This document shows positions 52,849 to 62,790 of a DNA stretch of 64,000 nt, piece by piece. The stretch covers positions 1 to 64,000 of the forward strand of contig DATMYV010000017.1 in the NCBI GenBank assembly GCA_035560795.1. The letters are read 5' to 3'. The notes under the pieces are model-generated. The model saw only the letters and a program-made list of their open reading frames with translations, had not been told where the DNA came from and did not search any database. This DNA is from Longilinea sp035560795 (GTDB lineage: Bacteria > Chloroflexota > Anaerolineae > Anaerolineales > Anaerolineaceae). A program made the position numbers and the translations under genes. Position 1 is the first letter of the stretch. Each line of letters begins with the position of its first letter.

Positions 52849-54098
52849 GGCAGCCTATGAGCCAGAGAAGTCATCCAGGTTTTTTGCGGCTTTACAGCCC
52901 ACCAGCGTACCATGTACAGGCCAAGGAAAAGTAAAAGCGGGAGCGGGAAAAACAATAGGGGACTTTGGATTGGCTGGTAGGACCGCTCAAGAGTTCGAAT
53001 AAATACCAACCAGATTCCAACAAAAAGCAGCACCAGACTGCCAATCGTCAAAAGACTCGCTGCCCGATGCCAGCGTTCATCCCACATGGCCAAAACCAGG
53101 ATGACAGCCGGATATAAAACGATGAAATTGCCCGGGTCGGTCTGGATTCCAATCCATTGGCTGGCCACCAGCGTCAGGCAGGCAGCCCACAGAAAAGCCC
53201 GAAAATCGCCCCGCAGCGATAGCCACCACTCAACCAGCAAAACTACAATTAAGAAGATGGAAACCGCCTGCCCAATCCGGCTACCAACCCCCGGCATATA
53301 GATCGAGAAAACAGTTGCCGGAGTCCCCGGCGGATTGTAGCCTGGATAACGGATCACTTCGCGTAAATTTTGCATTATCCAATCCGGCATCAGGAGTGCC
53401 GAAGCAGCAGATAATAAGAAAACAGTCCCAAACAACCAAAGGATGATTTTCCAACGTTTACGGTTGATAGCCCATATCGTTATAAAGACCAGCAGCACCA
53501 CCACTACCTGGGGCTTGATGGTAGTAAACCCTAACAGAACGCCTGCCAATTCATCAGTTTCGATTCTTATCGCAAGCAAGGCCCCGACGATCATTACAGT
53601 CACCAGAATCACGGCATTTCCAAGGATCAAAGCCCGCAGACCGTGGTACCAGAACAACGAAAACAACAATAAAAGCATCAGGATGAGGGGCGTCGGTTTC
53701 CAACGGGTCAGGCGCAAGGTAAGAAAGCATAAAACGACCAGCGCAATTTCCAGCACCGTCATCCAAACCGCACGGGCCAGGGTGAAATCTTTGATTAAAG
53801 CAAATGGCAGGAATAAAACGATGGAGTACAAAGGATAGGCTACCCGTAATTCATGTTCACCAGGCTGCGCGGGCCGCCCATAAACCTTATTTTGAATTCG
53901 TAAAGCCACTTCATCTGAGTAAGGGCTGATTCCTTCGGTAATGAACGAGCGTGTACCCATCCAATGCACCAGGAAATCATTACCACCTGGATTAAGTGAA
54001 GCATACCGGTAATTTCCAATCGTCAAAACCACAGCTGCAGCGATGAGCACGATAGCCACAACGATCCAAATCCAGGAAGTATTCCGCCGTCTGAACAA
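52845..54098 (-). CDS. GT87-like (DUF2029) membrane mannosyltransferase-type protein
   Basis: A 417-residue protein with about ten transmembrane helices. NPGGNDFLVHWMGTRSFI and ELRVAYPLYSIVLFLPFALI match the DUF2029/GT87 family, which includes polyprenol-phosphate-mannose-dependent mannosyltransferases. I start at the TTG at 54098, which has GGAGG 5 bases upstream; the frame is open to 54146 without a ribosome site. It is the first gene of the four-gene string 48271-54098. Confidence 0.78.
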   Translation of the reverse strand: MFRRRNTSWIWIVVAIVLIAAAVVLTIGNYRYASLNPGGNDFLVHWMGTRSFITEGISPYSDEVALRIQNKVYGRPAQPGEHELRVAYPLYSIVLFLPFALIKDFTLARAVWMTVLEIALVVLCFLTLRLTRWKPTPLILMLLLLFSLFWYHGLRALILGNAVILVTVMIVGALLAIRIETDELAGVLLGFTTIKPQVVVVLLVFITIWAINRKRWKIILWLFGTVFLLSAASALLMPDWIMQNLREVIRYPGYNPPGTPATVFSIYMPGVGSRIGQAVSIFLIVVLLVEWWLSLRGDFRAFLWAACLTLVASQWIGIQTDPGNFIVLYPAVILVLAMWDERWHRAASLLTIGSLVLLFVGIWLVFIRTLERSYQPIQSPLLFFPLPLLLFLGLYMVRWWAVKPQKTWMTSLAHRLP

Positions 54099-54177
54099 AT
54101 CAACCTCCAAACGATATTGCCGCGACCAGTTTCGGATCGCAACCAAATGTCATGTGCTAAGCAGTGGGATTTGCATA

Positions 54178-54183
54178 ATTATA
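54178..54183 (-). promoter_or_regulatory. Candidate -10 element for the 48271-54098 string
   Basis: A TATAAT on the minus strand lies 80 bases upstream of the TTG start in the 137-base gap between the two glycosyltransferase strings. No clear -35 is seen, and no terminator hairpin is obvious in the gap. Confidence 0.3.
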
Positions 54184-54235
54184 AGACTTTTTAAAATAAG
54201 GCTTCTCTCCACACAATGGTCAGACAGAGCTAGAT

Positions 54236-55402
54236 TCAATCCTTACTTTGTTCGGTCTGCGACTCCGTTAGCAGCTGCCTGCCAAATAACCAGCCAGACA
54301 GAATGAATAAGGTGGTGCGAAAAAGGACCGTCACGGGCAACAAATTAAACAGCCCCCTGGATAACAACAACGGCCATTCCAACACATTCACTAGAATAAA
54401 GGTCACTGATAGGAGACTTGCATGCCTTTTTTCAAGTCCTAATAAGATGATCGGGATTAGAAACAACACCCACTGCACGCTCCAGCCCTGCGACCAGAGA
54501 AAAAACAGGGAAAACGCCAGTCCAACTGCGGCTAAAGGCTGCGGTAATGATGTTTTCGATTTTCTCAACAGGAATACACCTAACAAAACAAAGGGCGGTA
54601 ATGTAACCCAGGGCGAAATCCGCGGCGGGTTACCAATTGCGCGGGTCGCCAGCCGAGCATCCAAACGGTCAACCAGATTACCAAAATTTCCAGTCGTTAA
54701 ATTTCCGTCCACCAACGCCCAAATCGTTTCCCATGAGCCTTTTCTGCCTTGCGACTGCAGGGAGGCCTGCGTAAACTGGGGAGAAACGAGCCATAGCACG
54801 GCGATCCCGACCAGAAAGATACCGATGGCAACAGCAGCGGTCCTAAGCATCCGTCCTGGTATTCGCCAATTCCACAATGTCGCAAATCCAAGAAAAGGGA
54901 AAAACTTGACCAATGCGCCCAAACCCCACATCACGCCAGCACGCATAGGGCGGTTTTCAACTGCGTAGGTTATTCCTGCCAATAAGAACAAGACGGCCAA
55001 CGGATCAAAATACCACCAGCTGTATGGCAGCGCAATCAAGATTACGGTGTAAAGATCGATTCTGAAATGACGATTCTCCTCATTCCACAAATGGCTGGCC
55101 AGGCGTTGGAAGAAATACAGGTTTCCCGCATCCGCTGCCAGTAAAACGAAAAGCAATAGGTAGGTATAAACGTGCAGCTGCGCGCCGGAGACCCGCATCA
55201 GAATCTCGGATAGGAAAGGAAACACAGGCGGAAATTCCACCCAATAATTTAAAAAAGGCCAACCTGGGATTTGCGTCACCGAAAAAAAAGTCACAAAATC
55301 GCCGTAACCGTGCAATCCCTCGAGCGGCAGAGTCAAATATAAAATCAACCGTGCTAACACAAAAAGACCCAATCGGTTAAGTACATCCGATTTGCGATTC
55401 AT
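54236..55402 (-). CDS. Polytopic membrane glycosyltransferase-like protein (GT87/PIG-M-like)
   Basis: A 388-residue protein with about ten transmembrane helices. The first loop has LHGYGDFVTFFS, then NYWVEFPPVFPFLSEILM and GALVKFFPFLGFATLW, motifs common in GT87 and related mannosyltransferases. It is the last gene of a three-gene string; its ATG overlaps the stop of the upstream gene by 4 bases. Confidence 0.75.
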   Translation of the reverse strand: MNRKSDVLNRLGLFVLARLILYLTLPLEGLHGYGDFVTFFSVTQIPGWPFLNYWVEFPPVFPFLSEILMRVSGAQLHVYTYLLLFVLLAADAGNLYFFQRLASHLWNEENRHFRIDLYTVILIALPYSWWYFDPLAVLFLLAGITYAVENRPMRAGVMWGLGALVKFFPFLGFATLWNWRIPGRMLRTAAVAIGIFLVGIAVLWLVSPQFTQASLQSQGRKGSWETIWALVDGNLTTGNFGNLVDRLDARLATRAIGNPPRISPWVTLPPFVLLGVFLLRKSKTSLPQPLAAVGLAFSLFFLWSQGWSVQWVLFLIPIILLGLEKRHASLLSVTFILVNVLEWPLLLSRGLFNLLPVTVLFRTTLFILSGWLFGRQLLTESQTEQSKD

Positions 55403-56913
55403 TCGGCGGGATCCTTTTGAAAGATCACGGCGGTATGATCACGATACAATAACCGCCAGCCATTTTCAGACAGCACCTTCACAACAGGCCGGTCAGGTTC
55501 AACCAACACCGTGCCAATTTGCCATTGATCCAGAATATCCTGCCAGCCCTGGCTTGCTTCCGTTACGGTAAGCCAATCGCCTATGATCTTATCTCCGAAT
55601 AAATCAGTTCGCCCATCCACGAACACTTTTTTATCGGGATACGCCCAGGTCAGGTACCCCCCCCAGGAATAGGAATTGAATAGATTTCCTTTTTGCGGAT
55701 TCTCCTTCAGCCAACTTACGGCATCCACCGGAAATAAAGTTTGTTCATATACGTTTACAAATTGCGGTTGGCTGACAACAAATAGTTTGATTATGGCAAT
55801 AAATCCAATCAATGCCATCAAGGATAAATTGATTGCTTTGCTGAGGTGCTTAGGTATAGTCCGATTCAGGCTCGTCCCCGAGACTCGCCTTTTCAACCAT
55901 AGGTTTGCATCGCAAATCGCACAAACTGCCTGCCAAAAGTAGCGGGATAGAATTGGTGCGGCCACCATGGCAAACGGTCCGAAATTACGGCGGGCAATCA
56001 ATCCAGCTGCACCAAACATCAGGATCGTTATCCAGTCAGCTCCATCGATGCGCCGGCCAGCCATTGAGAAACTGGCGAATACCGCGATTATCATCCAGAG
56101 GAAAGGCTGTTGTACCAGATCGTGAAAATCGGCTGAAGCCCATTCTGGAATTGCATTTTGCAGCACCGCTACACTCATTGTCTGGAAAGGAATTTTCCAC
56201 ATGTTCAGGCCGTTCGGGTTAACTACCACCGCAAGACCACAAACGACCAACAGGATGGTATATTTTCGCATCTGCGACCAGTGTTTTTGCCAGGATGGTC
56301 GGCCTTCGAAGAGAGCATCAATGAATTCACCAGCCATGAAAGCACCGATCAAACCCAAGCCCAGCGGATACCCCCCATGCAGGTTTGACCACAAAACAAA
56401 CAATGGCGGCAACAGCCACAAGTGATTGATCTCTTTACGGCGGAAATCATCCAGAATCAAAGCACATACGGCCAATAGCAATAGCGAGAGGATTTGCGGA
56501 CGCGGCGACCAAACCACAGCAGCGACCAGTGTTGCCAGTAAAATGACAAATGCGCGCAGCAGCGCGGGTCCGGTCATTTGCTGGTAAAGGACTGCCATGC
56601 TTGCGGCCGCCACGAGCGCCACGATGGCACTCAACGCCAGGTACCCGCCCACCCGGAACAACAATGCCATGCCAACTTCCGACAGCCAACTATGATTGAT
56701 CCAGGGATTTCCTTCACGGGTGAAGGAGAGCGTATCGGTTAGCATCGGATGCGCGCTTTGCAACGTGACTTCACCGGCACGTAAATGCCACCATAAATCG
56801 GTATCCAGAGGCGTGCGGGCCGCCATTAAGAAAACCAGCACCAGGATAAGAACAAAAATCAGCCGGTCGCTGTTTTTTCTCTCATTTGCTGTTTCTCGGG
56901 CAATACCCGTCAT
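55399..56913 (-). CDS. Polytopic membrane protein, glycosyltransferase-like
   Basis: A 504-residue protein with about 11 transmembrane helices. The first loop reads TPLDTDLWWHLRAGEVTLQ and is followed by NPWINHSWLSEV and WSNLHGGYPLG, a known but functionally uncharacterised bacterial membrane family with GT-C features. The C-terminal 100 residues form an extracytoplasmic domain (VFVDGRTDLFGDKIIGDW). It is coupled by 4-base overlaps to genes on both sides. Confidence 0.72.
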   Translation of the reverse strand: MTGIARETANERKNSDRLIFVLILVLVFLMAARTPLDTDLWWHLRAGEVTLQSAHPMLTDTLSFTREGNPWINHSWLSEVGMALLFRVGGYLALSAIVALVAAASMAVLYQQMTGPALLRAFVILLATLVAAVVWSPRPQILSLLLLAVCALILDDFRRKEINHLWLLPPLFVLWSNLHGGYPLGLGLIGAFMAGEFIDALFEGRPSWQKHWSQMRKYTILLVVCGLAVVVNPNGLNMWKIPFQTMSVAVLQNAIPEWASADFHDLVQQPFLWMIIAVFASFSMAGRRIDGADWITILMFGAAGLIARRNFGPFAMVAAPILSRYFWQAVCAICDANLWLKRRVSGTSLNRTIPKHLSKAINLSLMALIGFIAIIKLFVVSQPQFVNVYEQTLFPVDAVSWLKENPQKGNLFNSYSWGGYLTWAYPDKKVFVDGRTDLFGDKIIGDWLTVTEASQGWQDILDQWQIGTVLVEPDRPVVKVLSENGWRLLYRDHTAVIFQKDPAE

Positions 56914-58556
56914 GGCTGTATGCCCCCCAGGCCAATTTCTTGCGGTCGGACGGTCCTCGAAAGTGCAAAAAACACTTCAAAATCGCCAATGGTTTGCTCC
57001 TGCCAATGAACGTTCAGCCGTGAAAAATTGGTGCGCAGGTATTCATTCAACCCGGAATTCCGGACTGTAATATAGGCGACATGTTCTGATTCTTCAACCA
57101 GGATTGAATAGGGAGCATACCGGTCATCACGTCTGGAATAACGAAGGTCGGGATGGTAAGGCAGAGCCGGCGAAAAAACCAGATCCTCCTGGGATCGAAA
57201 TGCCAGTGGATAACTGACCCAATAGGTAGAATAGCCGCGCGTCTCACCTTTCTGCTCAAGAAATTTGATCAATTGCGGGTAGGCGCTGTGATCATATACA
57301 GTCGGCGCATAGAATTGGGTGGTTAAACCGGGCGGATTTCTTAGAACACAATCGATTGTGCCCCAGGCTTGAAAGGTCAGGACAACGGCAATGGCAGCAA
57401 TTTTCAATTTAATGGATAAATTCGAAAATGCCAGACCTGCGCCAGCCGCCACGCAGAATACCAAAAACGCCGGTAAGAAATAACGACCGGATGGATCCAC
57501 GCCAAAGGAAGTAAACACAAATCCAACAGCGAAAGTAATTAAGACACCGAAACACACCCAAAACGGGATTTTCGTCATACTATTCCTGGACTGCTTCAAG
57601 AACAGAAAAAACACGAGCAGCCAGAAAATTAAAATAAAAGGAATTAACGGTAAACCAAGCCAGCGTATCTCCCAGGGCGGACGAAAACCTAAGGTCACCG
57701 TTCCACCTAATAGAATCAAATTGAGGAGATGCTGTCCAACTCGGCTCAGCCATGTTCCTGTTTCAACGGCCACATTATTGCCAAGCAGTTCCGTAATAAG
57801 CGAAGAAAATCCCTGGTTGAAGGCAAATAACCACCACGGTAATGAGCCAAGGAGAAAACCAAGGCCCGCAACCATGACCGATGCTAAACTCGACCCTGAA
57901 ATTTTCTTTTGCCGAACAATATTAATACCAGCAATTACGACGATGGGAATGCTGTAGACCAACGTTAAACCGTTTGCCCATAATCCCAGTCCGCAACAAA
58001 CGCCAAAGATTCCAGTCCGAACAATCTTCTGTTTATCGTGTCCAGTTTGTATCTGTCGTATCCAAGCCATTCCACTAAGCAGGATCAGGTTGCCAATCAG
58101 CAGCGCCTCGCCGTAACCGCCCAGGCTTGCCGTGGTATACAAAGTCATATTGACAGGCGGAATTGCCAGGAGGGCGGCAGCAATCATGCCTGCTTCCCAA
58201 GAACCGAAGAAATATTGGCACACCCAAACGGTCGTCGCCAGCGTGCCTAAATAGAGCAGGACTTGGACCAGCCGGATCACCCAGATTTGGATGCCAAAGA
58301 TTGCAAAAGCAGCCGTCACCAGGTAGGCATCCAGGCTGCCCATGTACGCTTGCCCGTAAAAGAAGGCTGGACGCTCGCTTTGCAACAGGATATGGCGTGC
58401 CATCAAACCGACAATGGCTTCATCACCATTGAAGGGAACGGCGTTCATCCATAGAATCCACACCTTCCAACCAGCAGCTGCAGTTAAAAGGATGGCGGTG
58501 AATAGTAGACGGATTTTGCGAGATCGCATAGAATGGCAGGTGGGGTAGTTCGTCAA
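56910..58556 (-). CDS. Polytopic membrane glycosyltransferase-like protein (GT39-like)
   Basis: A 548-residue protein with about 11 transmembrane helices. NAVPFNGDEAIVGLMARHIL in the first loop carries the Asp-Glu pair expected of GT39-type enzymes. The last 130 residues are extracytoplasmic. It starts at a TTG at 58556, or at an ATG nine codons further in; neither has a strong ribosome site. It is the first gene of the 54236-58556 string and is divergent from the eighth family member. Confidence 0.76.
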   Translation of the reverse strand: MTNYPTCHSMRSRKIRLLFTAILLTAAAGWKVWILWMNAVPFNGDEAIVGLMARHILLQSERPAFFYGQAYMGSLDAYLVTAAFAIFGIQIWVIRLVQVLLYLGTLATTVWVCQYFFGSWEAGMIAAALLAIPPVNMTLYTTASLGGYGEALLIGNLILLSGMAWIRQIQTGHDKQKIVRTGIFGVCCGLGLWANGLTLVYSIPIVVIAGINIVRQKKISGSSLASVMVAGLGFLLGSLPWWLFAFNQGFSSLITELLGNNVAVETGTWLSRVGQHLLNLILLGGTVTLGFRPPWEIRWLGLPLIPFILIFWLLVFFLFLKQSRNSMTKIPFWVCFGVLITFAVGFVFTSFGVDPSGRYFLPAFLVFCVAAGAGLAFSNLSIKLKIAAIAVVLTFQAWGTIDCVLRNPPGLTTQFYAPTVYDHSAYPQLIKFLEQKGETRGYSTYWVSYPLAFRSQEDLVFSPALPYHPDLRYSRRDDRYAPYSILVEESEHVAYITVRNSGLNEYLRTNFSRLNVHWQEQTIGDFEVFFALSRTVRPQEIGLGGIQP

Positions 58557-58639
58557 CTTTCGCTTTTCTTATTGTAAGGGCATCCCTTTACTCAAGCAAT
58601 TCAGATCACCCTTGCAGCTAATTTGCAGTTCTCAAACCC

Positions 58640-59923
58640 ATGACCAAAGCAAAACACCTTCTGCCGATCCTTATCTTAGCCATAATAACAGGGCTATTTC
58701 TATATGGTGCAAAAGCTGTGCCCTTCCACCCCGATGAAGCCACTTATATTTTTATGAGCGGCGATTTGGAAACGCTCGTCCACCATCCGGCAGAATTGGT
58801 GTATTCGCTAACTCCAGTGGATGCCGTCCGTCAGAATTACCGTCTGCTGGATGCGCCGCTGACACGCTGGCTGATTGGCATCGGGCGCAACCTCGCCGGA
58901 ATGCCAGCTCCAACAATAGATTGGAATTGGACACGAACCTGGCAACAAAACGAACACAGCGGCGCCTTGCCAGTTTCTAATCTTTTGATCGTTTCACGCC
59001 TTTCTGTTGCCTGGTTGTTTGGTTTTACGCTATTTTTCACCTACCGGGCAGGGACGATTCTTTTTGGACCGCGGTTTGTCTGGCTGTATGTTGGGTTAAC
59101 TGCCTTAAACGGATTAGTTTTGATGCACAGCCGCCGTGCCATGGCTGAGAGCATTCTGCTCTTTGCCGTTAGTTGGCTTATCTTTGTAATGGCGAAGAAG
59201 GAAAGCAACCCTATCCTGCTGGCACTTCCGGCAGCATTGGCGTTTAATGCGAAATTCACCAGTGCTGGATTGGTTTTGGTTGTTTTACTGGCCGCTTGGA
59301 TATTTTCAAGCCTACCATCATGGAAAATACGGTTGCGTAATGTATTGCTATGCGCAATTTTCATCATGCTCCTCACCTATATCCTCAATCCAGTTGCCTG
59401 GAGAAACCCCATCCAAACGGCTTGGGCTGCGCTTGAGGCGCGCACGACTCTGGCCGCCCAACAGGTGGAAGCGGTATCAAATGTCAGCCCGGATCTGGTT
59501 ATGGACACGCCGTCTCAACGTTTGAGCGGCTGGTTGGTCTTTCTTTACATCTCTCCTCCTGCCACCGCTGACGTTGCCAATTACCTGCAAGATACTCAAG
59601 TTTCCGAAAAGGCTTATTTTTCAAATCCTCTGAATAATCTTTTACGAGGAATTACCGGCGGCGTAATGCTGCTGACGTTGACCCTAATGGGATTTGCTTT
59701 GGCAGCTTATCGAACCTGGATTGGTAATCCAAAACGGATACAATTCGGTATATTGATACTGGCGACTTTGATCGCCTTTCTTTCGCTGGTTTTCTTTATT
59801 CCACTGCCTTTCCAACGTTATGTTGTCATGCTGATTCCATTCATAAACCTTTGGATCGTATTCTTATTCGTTGAACTCGCCGCACAAGTAAATAAAAACA
59901 GGGAAGCTCGCGCTTCCCTGTAG
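58640..59923 (+). CDS. Polytopic membrane glycosyltransferase-like protein (GT39-like), divergent
   Basis: A 427-residue protein with about ten transmembrane helices. AVPFHPDEATYIFMSGDLE is the acidic first-loop motif and LMHSRRAMAESILLF matches the PMT_2 QxxRxxxE-type site. Unlike most of its neighbours it has no C-terminal soluble domain. It is transcribed away from the other seven and shares their 83-base upstream region with the 58556 gene. Its last codons form a hairpin that can serve as the terminator of the gene on the other strand. Confidence 0.76.
   Translation: MTKAKHLLPILILAIITGLFLYGAKAVPFHPDEATYIFMSGDLETLVHHPAELVYSLTPVDAVRQNYRLLDAPLTRWLIGIGRNLAGMPAPTIDWNWTRTWQQNEHSGALPVSNLLIVSRLSVAWLFGFTLFFTYRAGTILFGPRFVWLYVGLTALNGLVLMHSRRAMAESILLFAVSWLIFVMAKKESNPILLALPAALAFNAKFTSAGLVLVVLLAAWIFSSLPSWKIRLRNVLLCAIFIMLLTYILNPVAWRNPIQTAWAALEARTTLAAQQVEAVSNVSPDLVMDTPSQRLSGWLVFLYISPPATADVANYLQDTQVSEKAYFSNPLNNLLRGITGGVMLLTLTLMGFALAAYRTWIGNPKRIQFGILILATLIAFLSLVFFIPLPFQRYVVMLIPFINLWIVFLFVELAAQVNKNREARASL
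59890..59920 (-). terminator. Terminator of the GNAT gene, lying inside a coding sequence
   Basis: A 9-bp perfect stem (CAGGGAAGC/GCTTCCCTG, 4-base loop) followed on the minus strand by TTTTTATTT. It overlaps the last codons of the convergent plus-strand gene and lies 19 bases past the stop codon of the GNAT gene. Confidence 0.85.
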
Positions 59924-59938
59924 GTTCAACCCTGCAGA

Positions 59939-61066
59939 TCAGATTTGCCGGTGGAAGATCCGGTGGACCTTGTAGATCTTTGCCCCCAAGGTTTCCATAT
60001 CCTTGCGTACCTGGACGGCTGTATCGGCCATTTGCGTCTGCTCGGCGTGGTTGAAATTAAAATCGACAATTGTCTTCTGCATTTCGTAATACATCAATGC
60101 ATTCCCACCGCGACCATGATATTCTGGCAGCACGCCAACACCGTTTAGGGATACCCATTTGGTGCGTTTCATCTCTAAAAGGATATCCACCAGCGCCCAT
60201 GGGGTAATCTTGCCGCCGTGCCGTTGCAAAGCCGCTGATACATCAGGAAACGCAAACAGGAAACCCACAACCTCATCGCCAAAAAGAATGATCTTGATCA
60301 ATTTTGGGTCAGCGATCGTCAACACGCCATCTACTGCAAACTTTATTTCCCGATTGGTTAATGGATAGTATTCCCAATTATTGACGAAAGTCTGGTTATA
60401 GGCCTTGCCAATCCTGTCTGCCCACGAGAGCAATTCTTTTCGGCCGGAAAAGCTCTTGACAACAAAGGTACCGCGTTGCTTTACCAATTCGGCCACCCGG
60501 TTCACCTTCTCAGGAAGGATGAACCGGTCGCGGGGTATGTAGCAGGAAACAAAATCATTTTCCTTTTCGAAACCCAACTCTTCCATGATTCGCGGGTAGT
60601 AGTCATAGTTGTAATTCATCATCGTCATCATTTGCCGGTATTGAAACCCTTCCACCTGGATTCCGTAACCATCAAACCCGCTGAAACCTTTTGGCCCCGA
60701 AATCTCAGTCAATCCGCGCGCGCGTCCCCATTCGAAGGCTCGCTCAAAAACGGCTTGTGCTGCCTCTTTATCCTCGATGGTATCGAAGAGGTAGAAAGCC
60801 ATTTTTTTTGTATTGTGGTATTGGTTAAAGGGTTTGTTTTCAATCGCGGCTATGCGCGCGATAACCTTACCATCCCGTTCGGCCATGAAAAAATCAGCAT
60901 CCGAATGATCATAAAACGGATGTTTCTTGTGATCCAGCATAGCCCGCATATCTGTCCAAAACGGAGGAACCCACTGTTTGCACCCGCGGTATAAATCATA
61001 ATGGAACTGCAGGAAACGGTCGACCTGCTTGCGATCTTTCGTGTCAATTTGATTTACCTGGATCAT
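59939..61066 (-). CDS. GNAT-like N-acyltransferase family protein (YghO-like)
   Basis: A 375-residue soluble protein. The C-terminal half has a GNAT-like core: a WVSLNGVGVLPEYHGRGGNALMYY segment matches the acetyl-CoA pyrophosphate-binding loop (Q/RxxGxG/A form). The N-terminal half (FLQFHYDLYRGCKQWVPPFW) matches the YghO family of uncharacterised acyltransferases, which look like two fused GNAT halves. The substrate is unknown. It is preceded by a 158-base gap with one hairpin and followed by a strong terminator. Confidence 0.75.
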   Translation of the reverse strand: MIQVNQIDTKDRKQVDRFLQFHYDLYRGCKQWVPPFWTDMRAMLDHKKHPFYDHSDADFFMAERDGKVIARIAAIENKPFNQYHNTKKMAFYLFDTIEDKEAAQAVFERAFEWGRARGLTEISGPKGFSGFDGYGIQVEGFQYRQMMTMMNYNYDYYPRIMEELGFEKENDFVSCYIPRDRFILPEKVNRVAELVKQRGTFVVKSFSGRKELLSWADRIGKAYNQTFVNNWEYYPLTNREIKFAVDGVLTIADPKLIKIILFGDEVVGFLFAFPDVSAALQRHGGKITPWALVDILLEMKRTKWVSLNGVGVLPEYHGRGGNALMYYEMQKTIVDFNFNHAEQTQMADTAVQVRKDMETLGAKIYKVHRIFHRQI

Positions 61067-61173
61067 GGTAGCCTCGCGGAAAGGATTAAAAGTAAAAATC
61101 AGTATACACGGAATTGAAACTCATGCAATAGGATAATATATGGAATTTATACCTTGATGCTTATCTGAATTGG

Positions 61174-61203
61174 AAGGCGGCGAACCATTGGGTCCGCCGC
61201 CTT
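61174..61203 (-). terminator. GC-rich hairpin after the HtrA gene
   Basis: A 9-bp stem (AAGGCGGCG/CGCCGCCTT), extended by three inner pairs, begins 22 bases past the htrA stop. The T tract on the minus strand is short, so it is a probable terminator. Confidence 0.6.
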
Positions 61204-61224
61204 ATTATTCGAGGTTATCGAAGA

Positions 61225-62790
61225 TCAAGGTCTTTCAGCTAAAGTGGCCTTCACATCCATCAGTTTTCCATCGCGCAGGATGGATAGGGTAATTTCCTGA
61301 CCACTAGAGGAATTCTGAATGATGTTGACCAATTCTTCGGTTGCTTTCACGGCTTGCCCATCCACAGCAGTGATTACGTCGCCGCCAATCAGTACGCGCT
61401 TGCCATTGATCAGCACCGGCTTGAAACTTCCGTGCAATCCGGCATCGTCTGCCGGGCTGCCAGGTTCCACCTGCTCGATGATAAGCCCGGTCTGATCCTT
61501 CGGCAAACCCATCTCGCTTGCGATTTCCGCCGTTAAGGGCTGTACGTTGACTCCCAGCCAGATCGTTCCTGATGGAACGTTCGACAGAGACTGAGACTGA
61601 TTGACTGTTGCATTTTCTGGCCGGCCAGTCAAGGTGACCTCAATTGTCTGTACTTTACCATCTCGCAGGATTGCCAATTGGATCTTCTGTCCAACCGTTG
61701 TCTGATCTGACAGGTAAGCGATAAGGTCATCCATTGTGTTGATTGGTTTTCCATCTGCCGCAGTGATCACATCGCCGCCAACATTAACGTCCTGTCCATT
61801 GAGGGTGACAGTCTGACTGCTGCCAATCAACCCGGCATTACTGGCAGGACCATCCAAGGTCACAGCTACCACCAACACACCTCGCTGCGCGGTATCCAAT
61901 TTCATTGCCGTCGCCAGGTCTGGTGTCATTGAAGTACCCGTTATGCCAAGATACGGATGTCCGTATTTGCCGTCTTTGATCAAAGCAGGCACGACCTTTG
62001 ATACCAATGCGGACGGAATTGCAAATCCGATGCCCGCATTTGCCTGCCCGGAGGATTCAATTTGCGAGTTGACGCCAATTAATGAGCCCTGGTCATCAAC
62101 CAATGGACCGCCCGAATTTCCAGGGTTGATCGGTGCGTCCGTTTGGATGATATCGGGAATGGAAAAGCTCTGGCCGGTAGCGGAGTTGGTGCCGCTGGTG
62201 GATGCAGAAATCGTTCGGCCAATTGCACTGACAATACCTGCCGTCATGGTGTTCTCAAGCCCAAATGGATTACCGATAGCTACAGCCACCTGGCCAACCT
62301 TGACCTTGGTCGAGTCGCCAACCTGGATTGGTTGAAATTTTACCGGAGCTTTATCAACCTTAATAACAGCCAGATCACTGTCCGCATCCGCTCCGACCAG
62401 ACTGGCTTCAACCATACTGCCATCAGAGAACTTGACCTGAATCCTGGTCGCATCAGCCACAACGTGATCGTTGGTCACGATGTGCCCCTGATCGTCCCAA
62501 ACAAACCCGGATCCGAGTGCCTGGCCTTGCGGCGTGGTCACTTCAATGCTCACCACCGAGGGGTTGACGGTGGCATAAATGTTTTCCAACGCTGCTTCAT
62601 AAGCTGTCAGACCGCTTCCAGTCTGATTTGCTGTGGCTGGCGCTACGGCTGAAGTGGTGGGTACCGCAGTGGGGACAGCAGTCGTTGAGGTTGATGTGGT
62701 TGCTGCAGATAGAGGTGCACCGCTGCACGCAGCCAGTAACAGTACCGCCACGAGTGTGGCGAAAGTTATCTTTGAAAAAGTAGTTTTCAT
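61225..62790 (-). CDS. HtrA-family serine protease, lipoprotein, two PDZ domains
   Basis: A 521-residue exported protease. The signal ends in lipobox LLAAC (C22), followed by a Thr/Ala-rich linker. The triad is H109 (VTNDHVV), D139 (DSDLAVIKV) and S226 (NPGNSGGPL). Two PDZ domains (about 290-385 and 405-515) follow, each with GGDVITAxDG. It degrades or refolds damaged envelope proteins. It is unlike the signal-less protease at 20624, which has one PDZ. A Cys rather than a transmembrane helix should anchor it. Confidence 0.92.
   Translation of the reverse strand: MKTTFSKITFATLVAVLLLAACSGAPLSAATTSTSTTAVPTAVPTTSAVAPATANQTGSGLTAYEAALENIYATVNPSVVSIEVTTPQGQALGSGFVWDDQGHIVTNDHVVADATRIQVKFSDGSMVEASLVGADADSDLAVIKVDKAPVKFQPIQVGDSTKVKVGQVAVAIGNPFGLENTMTAGIVSAIGRTISASTSGTNSATGQSFSIPDIIQTDAPINPGNSGGPLVDDQGSLIGVNSQIESSGQANAGIGFAIPSALVSKVVPALIKDGKYGHPYLGITGTSMTPDLATAMKLDTAQRGVLVVAVTLDGPASNAGLIGSSQTVTLNGQDVNVGGDVITAADGKPINTMDDLIAYLSDQTTVGQKIQLAILRDGKVQTIEVTLTGRPENATVNQSQSLSNVPSGTIWLGVNVQPLTAEIASEMGLPKDQTGLIIEQVEPGSPADDAGLHGSFKPVLINGKRVLIGGDVITAVDGQAVKATEELVNIIQNSSSGQEITLSILRDGKLMDVKATLAERP

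Noticed and set aside
54303..54968. 221-codon plus-strand open frame within a membrane glycosyltransferase gene
   Set aside because: It mirrors the hydrophobic gene on the other strand; its basic, low-complexity composition is what antisense reading of such genes gives.
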